DNA of 33,145 nt from Enterococcus avium ATCC 14025 (GCF_000406965.1 NZ_KE136363.1:266449-299593), one strand, 5' to 3'; counted from the first letter of the stretch, positions 7,206-15,707 are shown. Notes: generated by a model from the letters alone, not told the origin. Made by a program: numbers and translations.

Positions 7206-8189
7206 ATGGAAATCAAAGAAATGATCCAAACGATTCATGAAGAGAAGCAATCAATCGGAGGCATCCAACAGGTGATTTGGTTAGCGGCAGGAGGAAGCTA
7301 TGGCGGTTTTTATCCAGGGCATTATTTCTTAGATCAGGAATCTACGAAATTGCGTTCGAAAAATGTCACCAGCAATGAATTTGTCAAAGCACCGCCAGCC
7401 TTTGTTAATGAAACAACTTTGGCAGTTGTTTGCTCTATGCGGGGAACTCCAGAAACGATTGAAGCAGCCAAGGTGGCGAAAAAGCTCGGTGCAGCAACAA
7501 TTGCGTTGTATATTGATGAATCTGAATTAACCGAGGTTTGTGACTATAAGATTCATTATGATTCTGTTGCGGTGGATGAGAGTGATTTTTCTAAGACAAA
7601 TGCTGCTTATGGGTTGAAGCTAGCTATGACAGTGATGGACGTTGTGGAGGGCTACGAGCACATGACTACTGCCATGAAGAGTTTTGAAGAAATCGACGCG
7701 CTTTACAAACAAGCGGTCAAGGATATTCGGACAAAAGCAATCAAATGGGCGCTTCAAAATCGCGACTCTAAATCCATTCATGTCATGGGTAGTGGTGCCG
7801 CATATGGAGCAGCCTACATTTTCTCGATTTGCAATATTATGGAAATGCTGCAAATTGATTCACCAACCGTCAATAGCTGTGATTTCTTCCATGGACCTTT
7901 TGAAGTGATCAATGAAGAAACCTCTGTTTTTCTTCTAATTGGAGAAGGCGGTAGTCGACCAAACGATGAACGGGCGGCGCGCTTTTTACGAGAGTTTGGC
8001 GGAAAGAAAGTCTTCGTATTAGACTCACAGGAGCTAGGATTAAGTCACATTGATCCAAAGGTTTCAGAGCATTTTAATCACCTGATCTTTTCTCCGATTT
8101 TAAATAATGTCTTCATGCGAGAACTTGCTTACCAAATAAAAAAAGATTACACCCAACGTACCTATATGTGGAAAGCCTCGTACAACTAG
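7206..8189 (+). CDS. SIS-domain fructosamine-6-phosphate deglycase (FrlB/GfrE-F type)
   Basis: A 327-residue protein from the ATG at 7206, with AAAGGAAG 8 nt upstream; the in-frame TTG at 7182 lies before this RBS. Two SIS sugar-isomerase domains are visible. The first has WLAAGGSYGGFYPGHYFLDQ and VCSMRGTPETIEAA. The second has HVMGSGAAYGAAYIFSICN, then SCDFFHGPFEVI, where the FFHGPFE block carries the catalytic Glu/His region of the deglycases. The typical end YMWKASYN is shared with the deglycase at 11218-12195. Such enzymes split fructoselysine- or glucoselysine-6-phosphate into glucose-6-phosphate and an amine. It is transcribed alone under a GntR-type promoter and ended by its own terminator. 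The exact substrate is not readable; a related SIS aldose-ketose isomerase is the alternative. Confidence 0.85.
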   Translation: MEIKEMIQTIHEEKQSIGGIQQVIWLAAGGSYGGFYPGHYFLDQESTKLRSKNVTSNEFVKAPPAFVNETTLAVVCSMRGTPETIEAAKVAKKLGAATIALYIDESELTEVCDYKIHYDSVAVDESDFSKTNAAYGLKLAMTVMDVVEGYEHMTTAMKSFEEIDALYKQAVKDIRTKAIKWALQNRDSKSIHVMGSGAAYGAAYIFSICNIMEMLQIDSPTVNSCDFFHGPFEVINEETSVFLLIGEGGSRPNDERAARFLREFGGKKVFVLDSQELGLSHIDPKVSEHFNHLIFSPILNNVFMRELAYQIKKDYTQRTYMWKASYN

Positions 8190-8197
8190 AAAAGAAG

Positions 8198-8231
8198 AGC
8201 TCAGCGAATCATAAATCGCTGAGCTTTTTTA
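8198..8231 (+). terminator. Rho-independent terminator after the first deglycase
   Basis: AGCTCAGCGA (8198-8207) pairs perfectly with TCGCTGAGCT (8216-8225), followed by six T. Confidence 0.93.
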
Positions 8232-8286
8232 TTTCATCGTCCTCTTTTTGGAACAATTATAATAGTAGAAAAGCATCTCCTCTCGC

Positions 8287-8406
8287 ATTGTTGGGAAACT
8301 TCAAAAACAATTCTCTCGAAGACTACTTTATCATTTCTCCAAAAAAACGTTCATCAACACTCTCTCCACACAATCTCTAAAAGTCCTCCGTAAGTGTTGG
8401 GAGAGG
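8287..8406 (+). promoter_or_regulatory. Candidate enhancer (UAS) repeats for the LevR-type activator
   Basis: Three related copies lie 45-165 bp upstream of the sigma-54 promoter: ATTGTTGGGAAAC (8287-8299, plus strand), ATTGTGTGGAGAGAG (8360-8374, minus strand) and AGTGTTGGGAGAGG (8393-8406, plus strand). Copies two and three form an inverted repeat. Sigma-54 activators bind repeated sites at such distances. The rest of this intergenic stretch (8232-8605) holds no gene I can support. Confidence 0.45.
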
Positions 8407-8450
8407 CTGGAGATCTTTATGATAGAAGCATTTATAGGCTATAACAAAAG

Positions 8451-8467
8451 TTGGCACGCCAGTTGCT
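8451..8467 (+). promoter_or_regulatory. Sigma-54 (RpoN) promoter of the PTS operon
   Basis: TTGGCAC (8451-8457), 5-bp spacer, TTGCT (8463-8467): a perfect match to the -24/-12 consensus. It lies 138 bp before the EIIA gene, and a GAFTGA-containing LevR-type activator is encoded in the same locus. Confidence 0.92.
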
Positions 8468-8492
8468 TATATAAAAGTGAGAACAGTTATAA

Positions 8493-8575
8493 GAATGTCA
8501 GTTCAACTTCTCGTAGTTCGTGAAGAAGGCCATTTGGTAAAAAGGTTGAGTACTCTCCAACAAGAAACGACATTC
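8493..8575 (+). other. Nested stem-loop in the 5' leader of the PTS operon
   Basis: GAATGTC (8493-8499) pairs with GACATTC (8569-8575). Inside it TCAACTT (8503-8509) pairs with AGGTTGA (8543-8549). The structure begins about 13 nt after the expected sigma-54 start site and ends before the AGGAGG of the EIIA gene. Confidence 0.4.
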
Positions 8576-8605
8576 GCAACGAACGATTAAGTAGGAGGAT
8601 AGGGA

Positions 8606-9025
8606 ATGAACAAGATTATTTTAGCCAGTCACGGAGATTTTTCACAGGGATTAAAACAAACATCATCGATGATCATCGGAGATGAAGGCAACATCTTTGC
8701 TTTGTCCGCATTTCGTGATGAAGATGAGCCAATTAAACGTCAGGTAGAACATCTACTTGAAAAAATCGGGTATGAGGATGTCTATATTTTAACGGACATT
8801 TTTGGAGGGAGTGTGAATAATGATTTGTTAGCGATCCAACAAGAACATCCAGAAGTTCATTTGTTTGCAGGGATGAATCTACCACTGGTAATTTCAATTG
8901 CCACACAATCTGGGAAGATCACTTCAGAACAAATGAACATGATTCTTGAGGAAAGTCGTCAAGGAATGATTGACTGCAAACAATTATTAACAGCAAAAAT
9001 AAATACTGGAGGTGACGATTTATGA
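8606..9025 (+). CDS. Mannose-family PTS EIIA component (GfrA-like)
   Basis: A 139-residue cytoplasmic phosphocarrier. The N-terminus MNKIILASHGDFSQGLKQTSSMIIG is the EIIA-Man fold start with the phosphorylated histidine at H9 (ASHG). YILTDIFGGSVNNDLL is the conserved TDxxGGSP-like loop, with VN replacing the usual P. It accepts phosphate from HPr and passes it to EIIB. First gene of the sigma-54 operon, with AGTAGGAGG as RBS; its stop overlaps the EIIB start (ATGA-type coupling). The deglycases in the locus suggest a fructoselysine/glucoselysine PTS of the Gfr type. Confidence 0.92.
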   Translation: MNKIILASHGDFSQGLKQTSSMIIGDEGNIFALSAFRDEDEPIKRQVEHLLEKIGYEDVYILTDIFGGSVNNDLLAIQQEHPEVHLFAGMNLPLVISIATQSGKITSEQMNMILEESRQGMIDCKQLLTAKINTGGDDL

Positions 9026-9492
9026 TTAAGCTAGTACGAATTGATTATCGGCTGCTACACGGACAGGTGGTTTTTTCTTGGACCAAATCGCAAGGAATCA
9101 ATCGCATCATCGTGATCAATAACGAAGCAGCGACAGACGAGTTCAAAAAAATGTCATTGAACTTGGCGAAACCCACAGGTGTGAAGTTAAACATTTTCAC
9201 AGTTGAGGAAGCTCTCTCTAAAATGGCGAAAGTGGAAACATTGAAGGAAAATATTATGTTGATTTTTGGCAACACGAAAGAAACACTCGCTTTTTGCGAA
9301 GCTTACCCGAAAATCAAAGAAATCAATTATGGCGGGATACCTAAGACCAATGACGGAAAGCAATTTGGCAGTGCGATTTTCTTGAATGAGGAAGAGCAGA
9401 TGGAAGCAAAAAAATTGAAGGAGATGGGAGTCAAGCAGTATATGCAGCAGATACCAACTTCTAAATCAGAGGATTTAAATAAATTAATTTAA
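9022..9492 (+). CDS. Mannose-family PTS EIIB component (GfrB-like)
   Basis: A 156-residue protein of normal EIIB-Man (PTSIIB_sorb) length. The phosphorylation site is in RIDYRLLHGQV (H13), which takes phosphate from EIIA H9 and gives it to the incoming sugar. IIVINNEAATDEFKKMSLNLAKPTGVKLNIFTVEEA is the typical central segment of the fold, and INYGGIPKTNDGKQFGSAIFLNEEE the C-terminal one. The start overlaps the end of EIIA by 4 nt, and EIIC follows after 14 nt, so subunit ratios are probably set by translational coupling. Confidence 0.93.
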   Translation: MIKLVRIDYRLLHGQVVFSWTKSQGINRIIVINNEAATDEFKKMSLNLAKPTGVKLNIFTVEEALSKMAKVETLKENIMLIFGNTKETLAFCEAYPKIKEINYGGIPKTNDGKQFGSAIFLNEEEQMEAKKLKEMGVKQYMQQIPTSKSEDLNKLI

Positions 9493-9506
9493 AAGGAGGG
9501 CTTTAA

Positions 9507-10295
9507 ATGTTGGTTCAATCAATAGTTTTAGGATTGATTGGTGTGTTCGTCATGTTGGATTCCCGTTTATTGGGCCGGTTGAACTTCGAACGTCCCTTGA
9601 TTGTTGGGACTTTGGTGGGTTTAGCATTAGGGGATTTGGAGAAAGGATTACTGGTTGGTGCATCGATCGAATTGATTTCTTTAGGGGTTGTTCAGGTCGG
9701 AGCAGCCGTCCCTGCAGATATGACATTAGGAGCAGTTATCGCAACAGCTTTTGCAATTTTATCTGGTTCAAATGCGGAGACAGCTTTGACAATTGCCATT
9801 CCAATCGCTATTTTAGGACAACTATTAGGGATTTTGATGCGAACAGTTTTGGCAAGTTTGACTCACCGAGCCGATGCACTAATTGAAGAAGGCAAGTTTA
9901 AGCGAGTCCAGCATATTCACATTGTCTGGGGAACCATTCTTTACTCACTAATGTATTTTGTTCCGATCTTCCTAGCGATTTACTTTGGAACAGACCTAGT
10001 AAAATCAATCGTTGACGCGATTCCAGAATGGATCACTGATGGATTGAACTTAGCAAGTAAGTTACTGCCAGCTTACGGGTTTGCTTTATTGCTGCAAACA
10101 ATGTTGTCTAAGAAAATGATGCCGTTTTTGGTTTTGGGCTTCTTGATTACTGCTTATTCAGGCTTAGGAATTACTGGTGTAGCCTTATTTGCGGGAATCG
10201 TGGCCTTTGTCATGTATCAAATTGAAGCAAATAAATCTGGCGGCAGCGGTGGCAGCGGACCGGATCAAGAACCAGATGCACTGGACGATCTATAA
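9507..10295 (+). CDS. Mannose-family PTS EIIC component (GfrC-like)
   Basis: A 262-residue membrane subunit, one half of the sugar-translocating pore. Family signatures include MLDSRLLGRLNFERPLIVGTLVGLALGDLEKGLLVGASIELISLGVVQVGAAVPADMTLGAVIATAFAI, here cut as LVGASIELISLGVVQVG followed by AAVPADMTLGA. About 7-8 hydrophobic segments follow. An unusual hydrophilic tail, NKSGGSGGSGPDQEPDALDDL, extends past the last membrane segment; most EIIC proteins end soon after it. AAGGAGGG precedes the ATG. It is co-transcribed with EIID 15 nt downstream. Confidence 0.93.
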   Translation: MLVQSIVLGLIGVFVMLDSRLLGRLNFERPLIVGTLVGLALGDLEKGLLVGASIELISLGVVQVGAAVPADMTLGAVIATAFAILSGSNAETALTIAIPIAILGQLLGILMRTVLASLTHRADALIEEGKFKRVQHIHIVWGTILYSLMYFVPIFLAIYFGTDLVKSIVDAIPEWITDGLNLASKLLPAYGFALLLQTMLSKKMMPFLVLGFLITAYSGLGITGVALFAGIVAFVMYQIEANKSGGSGGSGPDQEPDALDDL

Positions 10296-10310
10296 AAGGA
10301 GGGTAACAAA

Positions 10311-11126
10311 ATGGCACAAGAAAAAGATCAAAACCGTCGTAAATATTGGCAATTTTTCTGGCGCTCATGGGCAATCCAGGATTCATGGAATTATGAGCGT
10401 GCGATGAATATGGGATTTCTTTATGGAATAGCTCCAACCTTAGACCGGATCTATAAAGACCCAAAGGATGATGCGTTGAAGAAGGAAGCCTATCAACGGC
10501 ATATGTTGTATTACAATTGTACACCGCAAACCAGTGCATTTGTTTTAGGGCTAACAGCGTCAATGGAAGAACAATACTATGAAGATCAAGAAGGGTTCAA
10601 TCCAGATACGATCAATTCAGTAAAAACCTCACTAATGGGGCCGTTATCTGGAATTGGAGATTCCTTTTTCCAAGGGACCGTTCGAGTTTTAGCCTTTGGT
10701 TTAGGAATTAATTTAGCACAACAGGGCAGTATTTTAGGTCCGATTTTAGCAATGGTCATCTCCTTTGTTCCTTCTTTTCTAGTGACTTATTATGGCGGGA
10801 AATTTGGCTATAATATGGGGAATAAATATTTGACTAAGTTATACGAAGGCGGATTGATGGACCGTGTGATGTATGTCTGCTCGATCATTGGTCTGATGGT
10901 TATCGGTGCAATGATTGCCAGTATGATCGGTATCACCACACCAATCAAATTTGGTAAAACCTTTGTGCTGCAAGATGTTTTAGACAGTATCATGCCGCAA
11001 ATGCTGCCGTTTGCATTAACGATGTTCATGTATTGGCTGCTGCAAAAGAAAGTAAATACAAGTATCATGCTTTTGATCTGTATTGTCGGCGGTTTAATTT
11101 TAAGCGCTTTAGGGATTTTTGTTTAA
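10311..11126 (+). CDS. Mannose-family PTS EIID component (GfrD-like)
   Basis: A 271-residue subunit of typical EIID-Man length. The cytoplasmic N-terminal half has the family pattern FFWRSWAIQDSWNYERAMNMGFLYGIAPTLDRIY and YNCTPQTSAFVLGLTASMEEQY. It is followed by the highly conserved IKTSLMGPLSGIGDSFFQGT-like segment (here VKTSLMGPLSGIGDSFFQGT). The C-terminal part holds several membrane helices. EIIC and EIID together carry the substrate across the membrane while EIIB phosphorylates it. AAAGGAGGG precedes the ATG. Ninety-one nt separate it from the second deglycase, with no terminator between. Confidence 0.94.
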   Translation: MAQEKDQNRRKYWQFFWRSWAIQDSWNYERAMNMGFLYGIAPTLDRIYKDPKDDALKKEAYQRHMLYYNCTPQTSAFVLGLTASMEEQYYEDQEGFNPDTINSVKTSLMGPLSGIGDSFFQGTVRVLAFGLGINLAQQGSILGPILAMVISFVPSFLVTYYGGKFGYNMGNKYLTKLYEGGLMDRVMYVCSIIGLMVIGAMIASMIGITTPIKFGKTFVLQDVLDSIMPQMLPFALTMFMYWLLQKKVNTSIMLLICIVGGLILSALGIFV

Positions 11127-11217
11127 TCCGGTAGTTGGAACTGAATGATGAAGGTAGAAATACCGAATCGTTTGTTTCTCTAAATAAAAAAGAAAAAACT
11201 GAGGAGGAATTCAGAAA

Positions 11218-12195
11218 ATGAATTCAACGATGGAAGCAAAAGAAATTATCAAAGAGATTGTAGGCAAGCATGAGGTAAAACACGTTGTTTTCGTCGGCTG
11301 TGGCGCATCAAAAGCAGATTTGTATCCAGCAAAATACTTTTTAGACCAAAATGCGAAACAATTACGCATTAGTCACTACACAGCCAACGAATTCAACTAC
11401 GCGACACCTACTTCGATCGATGAGACCACAGTTGTGATCTCGGCTTCACTTGGAGGGGCAACTCCAGAAACAGTAGAAGCCAACGCGATTGCCAAAGATA
11501 AAGGTGCTACAGTTATTAGTTTAACACGAATAATTGACGCGCCGTTAACAAAAGATGCAGATTACGTCATTTATCATGGATTTGCTGAAAACTATGCGAC
11601 AAAGCTTGAAAAAACGGGTTATTGCTTATTATTAGCTGTAGAGCTTCTAAACCAAGTTGAAGGCTATGAACATTATGACAAAATGATGGATGGCTTTGCT
11701 AAAATCTATGATTTGGCACAAGAAAGTGCGGAATCTGCTCGTAAGGCTGCAAAACAATTCGCACAACGCTTCAAAGACGAAAAAGTCATTTATATCATGA
11801 GCAGCGGTGCCACTCACGAAGTTGCTTACTCATCTTCTGTTTGCTTAATGATGGAAATGCAATGGATCAATTCAGGAACCTTCCATGCGGGCGAATTTTT
11901 CCACGGTCCATTTGAAATCGTCGATAAAGATGTCCCATTCATTTTATTGATGAACGATGGTAAGACTCGTGCGATTGATTCTCGTGCATTAGCTTTCTTA
12001 GATCGTTTTGATGCGAAAACGGAGGTTGTAGATGCATTAGATTATGGTTTGTCGGCTTTCATTGAAAAAGAAGTGTTAGATTATTTTAACCCATTCGTGA
12101 TTACTGCCGTATTCAGAGTGTATGCGGAAGAACTGTCTTATGCCAGAGAACATCCGCTTACTAAACGCCGTTATATGTGGAAACTCTCTTATTAG
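11218..12195 (+). CDS. SIS-domain fructoselysine/glucoselysine-6-phosphate deglycase
   Basis: A 325-residue cytoplasmic enzyme with two SIS domains. VVFVGCGASKADLYPAKYFLDQ and VISASLGGATPETVEA form the first, IYIMSSGATHEVAYSSSVCLMMEMQW the second. GEFFHGPFEIV carries the family's catalytic region, and YMWKLSY is the conserved end. It is related to, but clearly diverged from, the deglycase at 7206-8189, as in Gfr loci where two deglycases handle glucoselysine- and fructoselysine-6-phosphate. It follows the EIID gene in the sigma-54 operon with GAGGAGG as RBS. A terminator follows it, so the activator gene is probably read partly from its own promoter. Which substrate belongs to which paralogue cannot be told here. 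Confidence 0.87.
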   Translation: MNSTMEAKEIIKEIVGKHEVKHVVFVGCGASKADLYPAKYFLDQNAKQLRISHYTANEFNYATPTSIDETTVVISASLGGATPETVEANAIAKDKGATVISLTRIIDAPLTKDADYVIYHGFAENYATKLEKTGYCLLLAVELLNQVEGYEHYDKMMDGFAKIYDLAQESAESARKAAKQFAQRFKDEKVIYIMSSGATHEVAYSSSVCLMMEMQWINSGTFHAGEFFHGPFEIVDKDVPFILLMNDGKTRAIDSRALAFLDRFDAKTEVVDALDYGLSAFIEKEVLDYFNPFVITAVFRVYAEELSYAREHPLTKRRYMWKLSY

Positions 12196-12213
12196 TCGCA
12201 AACTAATTGGCGG

Positions 12214-12243
12214 AAAAACTGAGATATTTGTCTCGGTTTTTTC
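12214..12243 (+). terminator. Terminator after the second deglycase
   Basis: AAAACTGAGA (12215-12224) pairs with TCTCGGTTTT (12231-12240) with one G-U, loop TATTTG, then T residues. It marks the end of the main PTS transcript. Confidence 0.85.
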
Positions 12244-12330
12244 GCATTAAAAAAAGTAATCCTTATGATCAAAGAAATGCTTTACAATAGAAGCAAAGGT
12301 ACAAGAAATCGATTAAAGCAGGTGATGAAA

Positions 12331-15060
12331 ATGAAAAAGGAATTAGACGATTACTTATATGAACTTACCATGAATCTAAAGGCTGGCTCCGATGAACGTT
12401 TTTCGGCTTATCAAATCGCTGAGTCTCTGCAATTAAATCGAAGTACCATTAGCAGCTATTTGAATCAAGCATTTCGTGACGGAGAGCTAGTAAAAATCAA
12501 AAGTTATCCAGTTTTATTTTTACATAGAAAGGCCTTAGAGGATGCGTCTGTCCAAATTTCTAAAGTCGAATATGATTCACTAGAGGAACTATTTTCCCAG
12601 GACAAAGGAAGCGCGCTAGAAAAAATTATTGGTGCGAATGGAAGCTTGAAGGAAGCAATCGACCAAATAAAAACGGCCGTTTTGTATCCCCATCATGGTT
12701 TACCAATCTTACTGATGGGTGTGAGCGGATCTGGAAAGACTTTTTTAGCGGAAAAAATTTATGAATATGCCAAAGAACAACAGGTAATTGATGCGAAAGC
12801 ACCATTTATCGCCTATAACTGTGCGCAGTATTATAACAATCCTGAGTTATTATCCTCGGCTTTGTTTGGACATACCAAAGGTGCTTTTACAGGTGCGGAT
12901 CATGAGCACAGCGGATTGATCGAAAAAGCTGATGGGGGAATTCTCTTTTTAGATGAAGTTCATCGCCTATCAGAAGAAGGACAGGAAAAATTATTTACCT
13001 TCATGGATACTGGCGAGTTTTCTCCGATGGGTGATACAAGTATTCGGCGAAAGGTGAATGTCCGTTTAGTTTTCGCTACTACTGAAAATGTCTATTCCAC
13101 CTTTTTGCCTACTTTTTTGAGGCGCTTGCCGGTAATTGTGACATTGCCTAAATTTCAAAATCGATCACAATCAGAACGCCTGCGTTTAATTGATTCTTTT
13201 TTCATTGCGGAGAGCAGCATTTTAGAAAAGGAGCTGCAGGTATCCTATCAAATGATCGATTTTTTATTGAATAGCGATCTGGAGGGAAATGTTGGGAAAA
13301 TCAAGAATATCATTAAATATGCCTGTGGCAACGCCTATGTTCATCAGAAGAAAAATCAGACAATCACCGTGCGCTTAAAGGATCTGCCATTAGAATATAA
13401 TCTGAAATTTAAAGAACAGTTCAGCAAACCAAAAAAGAAAATGTCTGATCGTACGTACCTGCCGAATACAGCACAGCAAACACACTTAGAAAGTAAGGAA
13501 ACACAGCTCTTACGGATTTTTTTTGACGAGGTATTAAGTGACTTCAAAAGAGTCCAGCAAAAAGAGAGCCTGACGCAAGAATTCATCGATAATAATGTAG
13601 CACGAGTTACTCAAATGATGGATGAATTCATTTTTCAAGGTACTTATGAGAAGGAAGAATCGTTGTATTCCGTCCTGACCTACCATATTCGCCAAACACT
13701 GGACATGATGTATGAAAATTATGGCTTCGAACAGGATGGCAATCGCGTGGTTTCCTTAGCTAGTTATCTTTATTTAAAAGATAATACAGATATTTTAAGC
13801 AGTCATTATGAATGGCAGGAGCAAAAAAATGAACTGCTGGAATTTTTAGATTCCTTTTTGGAAACCCCTTTTTGGTATGCTAAGAAGTTGCTAACATATT
13901 TATCGCAGCAATTGGACCAGCAAATATTGGAAGAAGATATTGTATTTGTCACCTTCTATTTTTATAGCTTGCAGATCAGCGACCTGCCAAATGATGTGAA
14001 ATGTATTGTCTTAGCTCATGGCTATTCAACAGCTAGCAGTTTAGCAAACGTGGTTAATCGAATGCTGGGAAAAAATGTCTTTCAAGCCTACGATATGCCG
14101 ATTAATATTACTCTTGATAAGGTGGAGGCGCAGATTATTCGTTATATCAACGATTATCGGACTGATTCGGGATTGATCCTGTTAGTAGATATGGGCTCCT
14201 TTAATCAACTAGGAGAACGTTTGTCTAACCATATCAAAAGCCCGTTGGTAATTATTGATAACGTCAGTACCCCGCTTGTTCTGGAGGTGGGGCAGCATAT
14301 CATCAGCGGCGATAGTGTGACCGAGGTTTATGAAGCGATTAATGTAGAGAATAGAATCCAGAAGCAGCTGATTATTCCTGAACTAAATAAGAAGAAAGCG
14401 ATTATCACATGCTGTTATACTGGTATCGGAAGTGCGACACAAATCCAAGAAATCCTACTAAAATGTTTAGGGGATTCTGCGAAGGAATTAACCATTCTTC
14501 CCTATGACTATCATAAATTATCAGAGAATAAAATGTATGAAACACCTTTCCAGTTGTATGATGTATTAATGATTGTCGGCACAGAAAATCCTAAAATAAA
14601 TCAGGTACCATATATCGGTCTGGATCAGCTGATAAATGGTGAGGCTGTTGGTGAATTCGCCGAGCTATTGCACGAACAGGTAGACATTGATAGTGAAGCC
14701 TTTAAAAATCAATTGATTTTCAACTTCTCAATCAATAAAATCGTCGAAAACTTAACGATCCTAGACGCCACTAAAGTCCTGCGTTTAGTCCAAAAGGCTG
14801 TGCAGGAATTGGAACGGTTGATGGCTATCGAGTTTTCAAACAATCAGCTATTTTTACTTTATATGCATTGCTGTTCCATGATCGAACGGATTTTACGCAA
14901 GGAAAGTGTCGATGAGCAGGCGGATATAGAGGAGTATGTGCAAAAGGAAGGACACAATATGGAGTTGATTCATCAAGCATTCCAAGAGGTCGAAAAGGAA
15001 TATACAATTGAATTACCCTTATTAGAGCTTCGTTTATTAAATGACATTGTAAAGGATTAA
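12331..15060 (+). CDS. LevR-type sigma-54 activator with PRD and EIIA-Man domains
   Basis: A 909-residue regulator from the ATG at 12331, with AGGTGA 5-7 nt upstream; the in-frame ATG at 12265 lacks an RBS. An N-terminal helix-turn-helix (about 22-50, YQIAESLQLNRSTISSYLNQAF) precedes the AAA+ sigma-54 interaction domain. The latter has Walker A GVSGSGKT (130-137), the sigma-54-contacting GAFTGA loop (184-189) and Walker B FLDE (D208-E209). Then come a first PRD, an EIIA-Man-like domain with phosphorylatable H563 in VLAHGYS, and a C-terminal PRD (around LYMHCCSMIERIL). Activity is expected to be tuned by HPr and EIIB phosphorylation. It should activate the -24/-12 promoter at 8451. A TACAAT -10 lies near 12285, but its -35 is weak. 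Comparable to GfrR/LevR/DagR. Confidence 0.93.
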   Translation: MKKELDDYLYELTMNLKAGSDERFSAYQIAESLQLNRSTISSYLNQAFRDGELVKIKSYPVLFLHRKALEDASVQISKVEYDSLEELFSQDKGSALEKIIGANGSLKEAIDQIKTAVLYPHHGLPILLMGVSGSGKTFLAEKIYEYAKEQQVIDAKAPFIAYNCAQYYNNPELLSSALFGHTKGAFTGADHEHSGLIEKADGGILFLDEVHRLSEEGQEKLFTFMDTGEFSPMGDTSIRRKVNVRLVFATTENVYSTFLPTFLRRLPVIVTLPKFQNRSQSERLRLIDSFFIAESSILEKELQVSYQMIDFLLNSDLEGNVGKIKNIIKYACGNAYVHQKKNQTITVRLKDLPLEYNLKFKEQFSKPKKKMSDRTYLPNTAQQTHLESKETQLLRIFFDEVLSDFKRVQQKESLTQEFIDNNVARVTQMMDEFIFQGTYEKEESLYSVLTYHIRQTLDMMYENYGFEQDGNRVVSLASYLYLKDNTDILSSHYEWQEQKNELLEFLDSFLETPFWYAKKLLTYLSQQLDQQILEEDIVFVTFYFYSLQISDLPNDVKCIVLAHGYSTASSLANVVNRMLGKNVFQAYDMPINITLDKVEAQIIRYINDYRTDSGLILLVDMGSFNQLGERLSNHIKSPLVIIDNVSTPLVLEVGQHIISGDSVTEVYEAINVENRIQKQLIIPELNKKKAIITCCYTGIGSATQIQEILLKCLGDSAKELTILPYDYHKLSENKMYETPFQLYDVLMIVGTENPKINQVPYIGLDQLINGEAVGEFAELLHEQVDIDSEAFKNQLIFNFSINKIVENLTILDATKVLRLVQKAVQELERLMAIEFSNNQLFLLYMHCCSMIERILRKESVDEQADIEEYVQKEGHNMELIHQAFQEVEKEYTIELPLLELRLLNDIVKD

Positions 15061-15069
15061 GGTGAAGGT

Positions 15070-15702
15070 ATGGATAAAGCAGTTATTTTTGATATGGATG
15101 GAGTATTGATCGATAGTGAGCCTTACTATTTTGAGCGACGAATGGACTTTTTTAAAGCGAAAGGAATTCAACCAGGTTCAGATAAATTTGAAGACTATGT
15201 TGGCAATTCTGAAAAACAAACCTGGAAGTTACTGGTTTCTGAAAATGAGACAAAACGTGAAAAACTTCATCAAGAATATCTTGAGTATAAAAAGCATCAT
15301 GGTATTGATTTTAAAAAAGCTTTGAGAAGTTCGGTACCGCAAGTATTAACAAAACTATCAGAGAAGGGACTCTCAATTGGCTTGGCCTCTTCTTCTCCAC
15401 GCAAAGAAATCAATCAAATGCTATCCGATTGCCAGCTTGAGAAATACTTTTCATTTACGATCAGTGGTGAAGAGGTGAAAGAAAGTAAGCCGAATCCAGA
15501 AATTTACACGATTAGTCGTAAAATGCTCAATTGTCCAGACTGTTTGGCGGTGGAGGATTCTACTTTAGGGATTGCTTCAGCTAAAGCCGCAGGTATTTAC
15601 ACGGTAGCTCTAAAACAAGCTTTCTTAATGGATCAACGAGAGGCAGATGTAGTAATTAATGAGCTAGAAGAACTTTTAAGCTTACCACAACTAATCAAGT
15701 AA
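15070..15702 (+). CDS. HAD-superfamily hydrolase, beta-phosphoglucomutase-like
   Basis: A 210-residue HAD subfamily IA enzyme. Motif I is VIFDMDGVLIDSEP (nucleophile D8, acid/base D10), motif II is in LASSSPR, motif III is KPNPEIY, and motif IV is VEDSTLGIASAKAAG. The helical cap between residues about 15 and 80 fits the phosphatase/phosphoglucomutase group. It starts 9 nt after the activator stop with GGTGAAGG as RBS, so it is in the same transcript, and ends at a strong terminator. In this locus it may dephosphorylate a sugar-phosphate side product of the deglycase reaction, but this is inference. It could equally be a general sugar phosphatase. Confidence 0.9.
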   Translation: MDKAVIFDMDGVLIDSEPYYFERRMDFFKAKGIQPGSDKFEDYVGNSEKQTWKLLVSENETKREKLHQEYLEYKKHHGIDFKKALRSSVPQVLTKLSEKGLSIGLASSSPRKEINQMLSDCQLEKYFSFTISGEEVKESKPNPEIYTISRKMLNCPDCLAVEDSTLGIASAKAAGIYTVALKQAFLMDQREADVVINELEELLSLPQLIK

Positions 15703-15707
15703 CTATA

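Noticed and set aside
8168-8380. 70-residue open frame overlapping the end of the first deglycase
   Set aside because: It runs through the terminator hairpin and the UAS region, has no RBS and is of low-complexity composition.
10210-10563. 117-residue minus-strand open frame opposite the EIIC/EIID genes
   Set aside because: It lies fully antisense to strongly supported PTS genes and has no RBS or family features.
13356-13586. Antisense open frame inside the sigma-54 activator gene
   Set aside because: Shadow of the real coding frame; no RBS or recognisable domain.
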